Source: an uncultured Alistipes sp. (lineage in GTDB: Bacteria > Bacteroidota > Bacteroidia > Bacteroidales > Rikenellaceae). From it: a stretch of 32,733 bases of DNA. A model generated the notes under the pieces. That model saw only the letters and a program-made list of their open reading frames with translations, did no database searches and was not told where the DNA came from. Location: positions 1 to 32,733 of the forward strand of contig CAMWWU010000007.1 in NCBI GenBank assembly GCA_947178025.1, read 5' to 3'. Positions 24,646 through 31,591 of this stretch are shown in pieces (the first letter of the stretch is position 1; every line of letters starts with the position of its first letter). A program made the translations under genes and the position numbers.

Positions 24646-25917
24646 ATGGTTGATATTTTTGCACGCCTCGAGAAGAATGCCGGCGGCCCGATCGGACAGT
24701 ACATGTCCTACGCCCACGGCTATTTCGCATTCCCGAAGCTGGAGGGCGAAATCGGCCCTCACATGCGTTTCCGCGGTAAGGAGATGCTCAACTGGAGTCT
24801 GAACAACTACCTGGGTCTGGCCAACCTGCCCGAGGTGCGCCAGGCGGATGCCGAGGGTGCCGCGAAGTTCGGTATGGCAGCCCCGATGGGCGCCCGCATG
24901 ATGAGCGGCCAGACCGTCTATCACGAGCAGCTCGAACGCGAGCTGGCCGAGTTCGTCGGCAAGGAGGATGCTTTCCTGCTCAACTTCGGCTATCAGGGCA
25001 TGCTCTCGATCATCGACTGCCTGCTGACGCCGCGCGACGTGGTGGTCTACGACGCCGAGGCGCATGCCTGCATCATCGACGGTCTGCGTCTGCACAAAGG
25101 CAAGCGCTTCGTATTCGGCCACAACGATATGGATTCGCTGCGCCTCCAGTTGCAGCACGCGACGGATCTGGCCGAGGAGCAGAACGGCGGCGTGCTGGTC
25201 ATCACCGAGGGTGTGTTCGGCATGAAAGGCGACCTGGGCAAGCTCGACGAGATCGTGGCGCTCAAGAAGGAGTTCCAGTTCCGACTGCTGGTCGACGATG
25301 CTCACGGCTTCGGCACGATGGGTGAGGGCGGCCGCGGTACGGCATCGCACTTCGGCGTCGTGGACGGCGTAGACGTACTCTTCAACACGTTCGCCAAGTC
25401 GATGGCCGGCATCGGTGCCTTCGTGAGCGGTCCCCGCTGGCTCATCAACCTCTTCCGCTACAACATGCGTTCGCAGCTCTACGCCAAGTCGCTCCCGATG
25501 CCGATGGTGATCGGCGCACTGAAGCGTCTGGAGCTCATTCGCGAGCACCCCGAATACCAGGAGAAACTCTGGACGATCGTCCGCGCACTGCAGAACGGTC
25601 TGAAGGAGAACGGCTTCAACATCGGCGTAACCAACTCGCCCGTAACGCCCGTCTTCATGAAGGGCGGCGTGCCCGAGGCCACGAACCTGATCGTCGACCT
25701 GCGCGAGAACCACGGCGTCTTCTGCTCGATCGTGATCTATCCCGTGATCCCGAAGGGCGAGATCATCCTGCGCGTGATTCCGACGGCGGCCCACACGATC
25801 GAAGACGTGAACTACACACTCGAAGCGTTCAAGGCCGTGCGCGACAAGCTCGAAAGCGGTTATTACGCATCGATGCCCATCCCGGTACGTGCCGACGAGG
25901 GCTTCCAGGTGCGCTAA
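24646..25917 (+). CDS. Alpha-oxoamine synthase family PLP enzyme (KBL/AONS/SPT-like)
   Basis: 423 residues from the ATG at 24646 (MVDIFARLEKNAGGPIGQYM); the 27 extra residues of the open frame are promoter and leader. Family features: NNYLGLAN (53-60), GARMMSGQT, FGYQGM, His 140 in DAEAHACIIDG that stacks on PLP, VDDAHGFGTMG with Asp 217 and His 220, and the PLP-binding Lys 251 in NTFAKSMAG. These enzymes join an acyl thioester to an amino acid with loss of CO2. The long N terminus and Pro-rich C-terminal tail set it apart from glycine C-acetyltransferase and from the shorter Bacteroides serine palmitoyltransferase. A role in sphingolipid or sulfonolipid base formation (cysteate acyltransferase, as Alistipes makes sulfonolipids) is inference. 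Confidence 0.88.
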   Translation: MVDIFARLEKNAGGPIGQYMSYAHGYFAFPKLEGEIGPHMRFRGKEMLNWSLNNYLGLANLPEVRQADAEGAAKFGMAAPMGARMMSGQTVYHEQLERELAEFVGKEDAFLLNFGYQGMLSIIDCLLTPRDVVVYDAEAHACIIDGLRLHKGKRFVFGHNDMDSLRLQLQHATDLAEEQNGGVLVITEGVFGMKGDLGKLDEIVALKKEFQFRLLVDDAHGFGTMGEGGRGTASHFGVVDGVDVLFNTFAKSMAGIGAFVSGPRWLINLFRYNMRSQLYAKSLPMPMVIGALKRLELIREHPEYQEKLWTIVRALQNGLKENGFNIGVTNSPVTPVFMKGGVPEATNLIVDLRENHGVFCSIVIYPVIPKGEIILRVIPTAAHTIEDVNYTLEAFKAVRDKLESGYYASMPIPVRADEGFQVR

Positions 25918-25936
25918 GCCTCTTCAGCCCCCCCCG

Positions 25937-25973
25937 ATCCCGGGCCGGAGTATGCCGGCCCGGGATTATTTTT
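25937..25973 (+). terminator. Intrinsic terminator after the alpha-oxoamine synthase gene
   Basis: ATCCCGGGCCGG (25937-25948) and CCGGCCCGGGAT (25955-25966) form a perfect 12-bp stem with a 6-base loop, followed by TATTTTT. Confidence 0.93.
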
Positions 25974-26003
25974 CGCTCTGCGACGAGATTTTTCGTCAAA
26001 AAT

Positions 26004-26034
26004 TTTGCAGAATAAAAAAAACAGTCTATATTTG
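26004..26034 (+). promoter_or_regulatory. Promoter of tRNA-Gly
   Basis: TTTG (26004-26007), a 19-base spacer and TATATTTG (26027-26034) match the consensus exactly. The tRNA starts 54 bases after the box. Confidence 0.88.
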
Positions 26035-26053
26035 CAATCCCAAACCGAGAGAT

Positions 26054-26098
26054 ATGAATGATCACGAGGCGCGGGAACGAATAAAATTGCGGAAATAG
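26054..26098 (+). CDS. Possible 14-residue peptide frame in the tRNA-Gly leader
   Basis: ATG at 26054 opens MNDHEARERIKLRK and its TAG stop lies inside the 5' end of tRNA-Gly (GCGGAAATAG). It may be chance; there is no strong ribosome-binding site. Listed because it is the only frame in the leader and ends within the tRNA. Confidence 0.12.
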   Translation: MNDHEARERIKLRK

Positions 26099-26161
26099 CT
26101 CAGTTGGTAGAGCACAACCTTGCCAAGGTTGGGGTCGCGAGTTCGAGTCTCGTTTTCCGCT
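26089..26161 (+). tRNA. tRNA-Gly (anticodon GCC)
   Basis: 73 bases: acceptor GCGGAAA/TTTCCGC, D arm GCTCAGTTGGTAGAGC, anticodon stem CAACC/GGTTG around TTGCCAA (anticodon GCC), T arm GCGAG-TTCGAGT-CTCGT, discriminator T, no encoded CCA. It stands exactly at the border between the GC-rich core and the AT-rich island, so its 3' half is the likely attachment site. Confidence 0.96.
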
Positions 26162-26168
26162 CACAAAC

Positions 26169-26199
26169 AAGAGGATTGAGAAATCAATCCTCTTTTCTT
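26169..26199 (+). terminator. Intrinsic terminator after tRNA-Gly
   Basis: AAGAGGATTGA (26169-26179) pairs with TCAATCCTCTT (26184-26194), loop GAAA, followed by TTCTTTT. Confidence 0.9.
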
Positions 26200-26634
26200 T
26201 TGTTGGTCAGCGAGTTGCGGTCAAACGCCGTTTCAAACCGTTAACGATTTGTTAACCGAACTTCTGCACTGTCTTGCAGTAATTTTCATCTTAATAAAGA
26301 ACTCAATAGCAAAAGTAGTAATTATTTTGAATGCGAACACTTGTAACGTAAGAAAATTACGTTGGTACCAGTATTCTCTTATCTGACAGATTTTCGTAGC
26401 CTTTCGAAAAATCCGCGGTACGAATATTCTTCTATGCTATAAATATTATTCGTACTTTCTTCTATTCTTTAACAATTCAATCACTTGGTGGACATTCTCT
26501 GATGTAATGCCGAAGTCGAATCGATTTTATTAAAAATCGGCTTGCCTCAACCAAATATCAAATATCCTCTAAAATCACATAAGAATACCCCTTATACCCA
26601 AATCCTATTTCCCTGTTTTTTATATCATGGAAAA
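26200..26634. other. AT-rich noncoding border of the island
   Basis: 435 bases with no complete gene. Inverted repeats: ACGTAA/TTACGT near 26347-26363, GTACGAATA (26418-26426)/TATTCGTAC (26447-26455), and CGATTTT (26522-26528)/AAAATCG (26533-26539). Just past the stop at 26635 a short minus-strand frame in another phase (ending at 26558, IGFGYKGYSYVILEDI) looks protein-like and may be a remnant. Confidence 0.5.
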
Positions 26635-26868
26635 TCAGCAATAATCATCTATAGAATCTTCGCCAGTCCATTCTAACCCCTGTGCAAGAGTAAATTGCTT
26701 TTCTGCCCCTTCCTTTGTAAAGAACGTGTGCCCTGTATGAACGAATAGACCATCTTCATAGGTGATTTTTGCAAGTGCATAACGTTTGATAGCAGCCTCA
26801 CCCTCGGATGATTCGGTCATAACATATAAAGCTTGTCGGTCTTTGGGAAATCCACTATTGATTATCAA
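26635..26868 (-). CDS. Downstream half of the frame-broken HNH gene
   Basis: Open frame of 77 codons from a TTG (LIINSGFPKDRQALYVMT), but the same frame is open upstream to 27012 and reads GDNPLATYAENLKGGNTFAQ before that point, which looks like true protein. It has no ATG, promoter or ribosome-binding site of its own. Removing one G from the run at 26948-26953 joins it to the HNH frame. It is therefore most likely the C-terminal domain of that protein, not a separate gene. Function unknown; compact alpha/beta with an acidic tail (GEDSIDDYC). Confidence 0.5.
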   Translation of the reverse strand: MIINSGFPKDRQALYVMTESSEGEAAIKRYALAKITYEDGLFVHTGHTFFTKEGAEKQFTLAQGLEWTGEDSIDDYC

Positions 26869-26938
26869 TGATGCACCATATTGATTTTGAGCAAAGGTAT
26901 TTCCTCCCTTTAGGTTCTCGGCATAGGTAGCAAGTGGA

Positions 26939-27634
26939 TTATCGCCGCCCCCCTTGTGGAGTGCACGGAGATTCAGAGGGTGTGCGCCAGTTGCGTTGTG
27001 CTGCTCCGGGCGTTAATGACATAACGTAATCCGGTTCTTTCTGTATTTTTTCAACTGGGTTATACTTTGTAGACAACGGTCGATAGATCCACTCGCCCAT
27101 TGATCCGCCTGATGGCTGTTTATCGCTTGCAGCCCATTCCAACAGATTTTTCAAACATTGGTCTCTCTCTTCTTTAGTAACAGTCCGCATCCATCCGAAA
27201 CCGGTGTCGGGCTGAATCAGATTCCGATATTTTTGGGGATTAGCAAGAAATTCCTCTGCGCTACAACCACAGATATATTCAATCTTCTTTCGTGAGATAG
27301 GATTTAATAATACATTTTCAAGCCTTGTCAGCCAACGCAAATTCTCTATCCGATTGTTTTGCCGATTAGTGTCTATATGGTCAACAACATAAATTTTGGT
27401 ATCGCGCGCTCCGTAAAAGGCTATTGCTACAATGATATGAACACGTGCCAAACCAATTTCCATATACCCAGTTTTGTCGTTGGGCTTACCAAAAGTCCAT
27501 TGACAATCAGTTGGTCGAGGTTTCTTTCCTTCACGGGGATGTCGCAGCACCGCTCCGTTATCACGAACCGAGTACCGTTCATCCTTGTAAATGCATTCTT
27601 CTTCGCGGGTATAGTCGTTGACGCTTGGTTTCAT
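26939..27634 (-). CDS. HNH endonuclease-like protein, frameshifted near its C terminus
   Basis: 231 residues as it stands (MKPSVNDYTREEECIYKDER). An HNH-type signature lies at residues about 83-106: VVDHIDTNRQNNRIENLRWL, with the His and the two Asn spaced as in homing-type HNH nucleases that copy the DHxxxxxxNNxxxNLR pattern. The last residues (TPSESPCTPQGGRR) run into a G-rich stretch, and the next frame then carries on with protein-like sequence. The original product was probably about 330 residues. Such HNH proteins are common on phages and mobile elements, where they cut DNA for homing or defence; the role here is unknown. Confidence 0.7.
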   Translation of the reverse strand: MKPSVNDYTREEECIYKDERYSVRDNGAVLRHPREGKKPRPTDCQWTFGKPNDKTGYMEIGLARVHIIVAIAFYGARDTKIYVVDHIDTNRQNNRIENLRWLTRLENVLLNPISRKKIEYICGCSAEEFLANPQKYRNLIQPDTGFGWMRTVTKEERDQCLKNLLEWAASDKQPSGGSMGEWIYRPLSTKYNPVEKIQKEPDYVMSLTPGAAQRNWRTPSESPCTPQGGRR

Positions 27635-27658
27635 ATCACATATTCTTAAACGGTTTAT

Positions 27659-27889
27659 TTATTCAATTACAGCAGCAGTTTTAACGATTTCGTTTTTAAC
27701 GGTGTATCGGTATATTCCTATCGGCCTTGTACATTTACCAGAAGATATTTTGATTTTTGGCTCGTCATAATAAGATTTATCATCGTAATTGATACGCAGA
27801 ATTATTAGCTATGAAAATTAAAATTCTGGCAACTTGATGATTTTCGCAATTAGGAAAATACCAATTCCTTTATATTCAAAGTTATCCAT
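27659..27889 (-). pseudogene. Possible relic gene with two in-frame stops
   Basis: On the minus strand MDNFEYKGIGIFLIAKIIKL starts at the ATG at 27889 and stops at 27818; after a second stop the same frame continues as INYDDKSYYDEPKIKISSGK and ends at 27659. Both parts look protein-like and share a phase, so this may be a decayed small gene. The stretch 27635-27960 otherwise holds nothing I can name. Confidence 0.3.
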
Positions 27890-27960
27890 TATTAGGTATG
27901 ATTTTGTTATAAAGGTAATAACAATCGGTAAACTATGCTATTATTTTCCGCGGTAACATT

Positions 27961-29790
27961 TTATTTCAGATTTTCCAGTTTCCCTAACCGCATGACGATG
28001 GAAGTCTGACTACGGCCCATTTTCTCCGCAATATATCGGACGCTCTTTCCTTCGCGATGGAGCGTTAGCAGGAATTGGTCAGCGCTACGTGTCCAACGTT
28101 TGTTAGCGTTCGGATGTTTAGCATAACTGTCTTCCGTAACTTTTTCGGGGTAGAGGAACTCGTCCACGAAAATGGAGGGGAAACGAGCATCGTAGAGTAC
28201 CCATGTTTTGACTTTGGCACGAGTAATTGCTACATAGAACAACCGTCGCTCCTCGCCATAAGGGAAGCGGTCGCTTGCCGTCAGCACGTACTGCAAGGAC
28301 GGATCGTCGCTTACGAGTGAGGGGAAGCCATAGGTATCCTTGTTGCATTGGAGCAGAATAACATAGTCGGCCTCCAAACCTTTGGATTTGTGTACGGTCA
28401 GAAATTCGACCTTTCGACCGTCGATGATATAATAAAACCGATTGCCCTCCTTTACACCCTTATACATGAACGAGAGGTAGTAATCGTCGAATGAATACCG
28501 CCCCAGCAGGAACACAGATTTGTCGGCCGGAATGGATGCAATCATCTGTCCGATGACATTGCAATAGCTGTTTCGGTCGTAGGCTTGGAACGATAGCTCG
28601 GTTTTCCTTTGCTCGCTGAACGGCCGAATGTTCTTTTTTATTTGAGCCGTATTACGTTGGATGAATCGGGCCGACAAACCAACCAACGGCTCACCGAAAC
28701 GATAGGTCGTTTCGATTTTATTGATTTCGGTTGGGCCGAAAAAAGCTGCGAAATTATTGAAAAGAGCCATATCGCTTCCCGAGAAACGATAGATGGATTG
28801 CCAGTCGTCACCTACGCAATAGAGTTTTGCCGAAGGATTTCCCTCGCGCAAGGCTTTGAGAAAGTTGTAGCGGTCAACGGATATATCTTGAAATTCATCG
28901 ACAATGATATATTTATACGACACAGGATGCGTTGCCCGGCAAAGTTCGGTCGCCTGCAAGATGGCATCCGTAAAGTCGATTTGTCCGCTACTGCGCAAAG
29001 CCTCCGCATAGCGTTCATACACGGGACGGAAAATGTTTTTGACTACGAACTCACTACGCCGGTCATTGGCTTCGTCAGTCTGTTTCAAGACGTCTTTCAA
29101 TGATCGACAACTCGATTTCAGCAAGGTGACGAATGTAGCGATCAATCTAATAAATGCCTTTTCCTGCTTGCTGCCCTCCGGTAATACCATGCTGTACAAC
29201 TCTGTATCTGTTCGTTCTTGCAAAGGGATACCGGCATCGAGCAACAATTGTTTGAGCGTCTCACGAATATCCGAACGGTAAAAATCCACGCTGGACGTCG
29301 TAATTAGTCTTGTTCCGAATTTCTCGTGGGCGGCCCGCTTCCATGTGATGCCGTCGTTGTACTTTTGATTGGCCTCCTCGTAGGATATATTCCGATCTTT
29401 GGCGAACCATGCGGGTACGAAGCCGTGTTCATCTACCCCGAAATGCTCCAGATAAAGACGCTGCGGTTTACCGTCACGCTCAAAATAGATTGAAAAGTCC
29501 GGTCTATATTGGGAGTGCATCGCATCGGCCACCGGATGCTCGTAAGGCTCCTCGTATCTGAACTGCACGCCAAGGGACGATAAGACGAAACAGATTTTCT
29601 GCTCTTGCTCGCTCCGCACGTAAATCTGTTTGCCGTCCATATCCGGAACCATGGCTTTCAGCCGCACGTCCTTTTGTTCGGACAGCTGCTGCCGTCTTTC
29701 ATTTTTCCGTTTCTCCCAATCCGCCACGTTGGCTTGATAATCGACGAAATACTCGACCGCATGTTTGCGGAATCGCGAATCGGCCAGCAA
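27961..29790 (-). CDS. HelD/UvrD-type helicase, C-terminal part after the in-frame TAA
   Basis: 609 codons from a TTG (LLADSRFRKHAVEYF). It carries an insert with YRPDFSIYFERDG and LYLEHFGVDEHG, a nuclease-like PD-(D/E)xK-type layout seen in some HelD relatives, then superfamily 1 motifs: DEFQDIS (motif II), GDDWQSIYRFSG (III), TTYRFGEPL (IV), EFLTVHKSKGLEAD (V) and RRLFYVAITRAK (VI). It ends in a helix-turn-helix-like segment VRYIAEKMGRSQTSIVMRL. No Walker A is in this part, so alone it would be inactive. It is in phase with the upstream piece 29797-30582; the only break is one TAA. Confidence 0.8.
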   Translation of the reverse strand: MLADSRFRKHAVEYFVDYQANVADWEKRKNERRQQLSEQKDVRLKAMVPDMDGKQIYVRSEQEQKICFVLSSLGVQFRYEEPYEHPVADAMHSQYRPDFSIYFERDGKPQRLYLEHFGVDEHGFVPAWFAKDRNISYEEANQKYNDGITWKRAAHEKFGTRLITTSSVDFYRSDIRETLKQLLLDAGIPLQERTDTELYSMVLPEGSKQEKAFIRLIATFVTLLKSSCRSLKDVLKQTDEANDRRSEFVVKNIFRPVYERYAEALRSSGQIDFTDAILQATELCRATHPVSYKYIIVDEFQDISVDRYNFLKALREGNPSAKLYCVGDDWQSIYRFSGSDMALFNNFAAFFGPTEINKIETTYRFGEPLVGLSARFIQRNTAQIKKNIRPFSEQRKTELSFQAYDRNSYCNVIGQMIASIPADKSVFLLGRYSFDDYYLSFMYKGVKEGNRFYYIIDGRKVEFLTVHKSKGLEADYVILLQCNKDTYGFPSLVSDDPSLQYVLTASDRFPYGEERRLFYVAITRAKVKTWVLYDARFPSIFVDEFLYPEKVTEDSYAKHPNANKRWTRSADQFLLTLHREGKSVRYIAEKMGRSQTSIVMRLGKLENLK

Positions 29791-29796
29791 ATCGCG

Positions 29797-30582
29797 TTAT
29801 ATTTTCACGAACAACGCATCCGTATTGTCGCAGATCGAAGGTTTATTACCTGTTTGCTGCCCGATCAGATCAAGGGCCAACTTATGGAATGTATAGCCGC
29901 GCAAGCCCTCGATTCCCATTCGTTCGGTCAGCTCGGCGGCAGCCTTGTTCGTATAGCTGATAAGAAGAATCCGTGTCGGATCGACTTTCTTTATTTCAAT
30001 CAGGTATTTGACCTTTCCTACGATGGAGGATGTCTTGCCGCTTCCGGCACTGCTTACGACCAGACAATTATCCTCTTCCGATACGATGGAACGCCTCTGC
30101 TGTTCGTCCAACGGATATTTCAAACAATGATCGAAAAACAGTTTGTGCCTATCGAGCGAATTTTGGATAACTTGCCGGTTATGCAATCTGACGAGCTTGT
30201 CAATATTTTTGAAATCCCGAATCAACTTCACGATAGCCTCCGACGGCTCGATACCGAAAGCCTTGAGCTGTGGAACAAGTGCATCCGCTTCCCTGTAATA
30301 ATCCGTATAATAACGGGAAAACTCCTTTTCTTGTAAAAAGGTTATATAGCAGTTCCCGAAACTTGTTTCTAAATCCGTAGCAATATCAACGGAAAAGCAC
30401 TCGTTGCGTGCCGAGATTGCGAACTTTTGTTCCTCGTTTATCCGATTGCTTTCGTAGGATGGAATACGACGAATCTTTGCGGTAAGTTGTTCAGCCTGCT
30501 TTTTCAGGTGTATGCGTCTTGCCGCTATGATTGTGAGTAAAATAGCGACAAGGCAAATAGCTATAATAGGCAGATTCGGCAT
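29797..30582 (-). CDS. HelD/UvrD-type helicase, N-terminal part with membrane anchor and Walker A
   Basis: 261 residues (MPNLPIIAICLVAILLTIIA) ending at a TAA at 29799-29797. Residues 4-21 form one transmembrane helix followed by a basic stretch (ARRIHLKKQ), so the helicase should face the cytoplasm from the inner membrane. A helical region follows, then Walker A SSAGSGKTSS (about 177-186) and ISYTNKAAAELTERM (motif Ia). The frame continues without a shift after the stop (two codons, then LLADSRF). CAA to TAA would be a single transition, so the whole protein was probably 873 residues. It is 14 bases downstream of the secreted repeat protein gene, presumably the same operon. Confidence 0.8.
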   Translation of the reverse strand: MPNLPIIAICLVAILLTIIAARRIHLKKQAEQLTAKIRRIPSYESNRINEEQKFAISARNECFSVDIATDLETSFGNCYITFLQEKEFSRYYTDYYREADALVPQLKAFGIEPSEAIVKLIRDFKNIDKLVRLHNRQVIQNSLDRHKLFFDHCLKYPLDEQQRRSIVSEEDNCLVVSSAGSGKTSSIVGKVKYLIEIKKVDPTRILLISYTNKAAAELTERMGIEGLRGYTFHKLALDLIGQQTGNKPSICDNTDALFVKI

Positions 30583-30596
30583 ATCAAAAAGCGGCT

Positions 30597-31274
30597 CTAT
30601 CGAAATCGCTCAATCCACCTGTAATCATCCCCTTTTGTACTCCACTGAAATTTCCACATATCTCCAGTATTGTCATTGATGAGATAATATTGGTACATAC
30701 TTGTTAAAGGTTGAATGGAGAAGATAGATTCTTCATTATCAGAAACCAATTCACGGCTATTGATGGGTATACACATTAAATTATCTAAATCCTGCGAACT
30801 GTATTGTACCTGCCATAATTTACCGTTATAAGAATCCAATAATACAAACGTCCACATATTCTGAGTCGCAAACATTTGAAATCTATTCGTCCATTTTGAA
30901 TCCTCGGATGGAAAAGCAAGAGAGTATCTGTTAATAGGGACAGCAAACATGTAATCCTCGCCTTTTACGCTAAATTGAACCTGCCAGTTTTTACCTGTAT
31001 ATGTGTCAAGCATAATGAATGTCCACATATTTTGTGTTTCATAGAGGCAGAATCGCCCCACGGCATTTCCTAATATTTCTCGGGCACTACAAACCGTCCA
31101 AGATTGACCATCATCTTGAATTTGTTGAACCTCACCCGTTTTTGTATTTAACCGAAGTTGATTGTGGTAATTCCGTGTTTTATACATTTTGTAAACCGAA
31201 GAACCTTGTGCAGACGAAACCAAAGCTACGTTTACAAAAAGCAATACGAGGATCAATCTTTTAAGCAAAATCAT
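30597..31274 (-). CDS. Secreted beta-repeat protein, unknown function
   Basis: 225 residues from the ATG at 31274 (MILLKRLILVLLFVNVALVS); the longer open frame upstream lacks support. A clear signal peptide is cut near SSAQGSS. The mature part is built of repeats of about 57 residues: 74-115 (QNMWTFIMLDTYTGKNWQVQ), 131-172 (QNMWTFVLLDSYNGKLWQVQ) and a shorter 193-222 (INDNTGDMWKFQWS), with a faint first copy at 38-60. The pattern, aromatic-rich strands around D-x-Y-x-G-K-x-W, suggests a small beta propeller or sheet. No known family recognised. Only 14 bases separate it from the helicase gene. Confidence 0.8.
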   Translation of the reverse strand: MILLKRLILVLLFVNVALVSSAQGSSVYKMYKTRNYHNQLRLNTKTGEVQQIQDDGQSWTVCSAREILGNAVGRFCLYETQNMWTFIMLDTYTGKNWQVQFSVKGEDYMFAVPINRYSLAFPSEDSKWTNRFQMFATQNMWTFVLLDSYNGKLWQVQYSSQDLDNLMCIPINSRELVSDNEESIFSIQPLTSMYQYYLINDNTGDMWKFQWSTKGDDYRWIERFR

Positions 31275-31591
31275 ACGCAATAAGTTACATGTTCTCCAGT
31301 CCCCACAAGAACCACTATTAACCACGAAGCGTGGAACTGCAATGCCACGTCTTTATTTGGAGGTCGTAGGAAACCTTGCATACAGATGTAGTGATAGCAG
31401 CCCACGCTATATGCGTGAGAACCACTATGCCATCTGAGTATGCAATTTGAAAATTTCCTACGTTTCCAAATACTTGATGAGCATAACGCTTCTTATTCAA
31501 TATGTCTGGAACGAGTTTCCCCAATCCCACTACAAAATTAATTAAAAGCCGTGATATTTTATCATTTTGCTTGCGTTTTCACAATGAAACC
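31275..31591. other. Noncoding spacer between the secreted protein and the relaxase
   Basis: 317 bases with no convincing gene. A 70-codon minus-strand frame (31318-31530) has no family features. AGAACCACTAT occurs twice (31308-31318 and 31418-31428), and CACGC/GCGTG forms a small hairpin near 31403-31417. This stretch should contain the promoter of the cargo operon, but no clear TAnnTTTG box is seen. Confidence 0.4.

Noticed and set aside
26200..26634. CRISPR array in the AT-rich border
   Set aside because: No regular direct repeats of 20-40 bases with spacers are present, only single inverted repeats.
31318..31530. A 70-codon minus-strand frame between the secreted protein and the relaxase
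   Set aside because: No family features or start signals, and it covers short repeats and hairpins.
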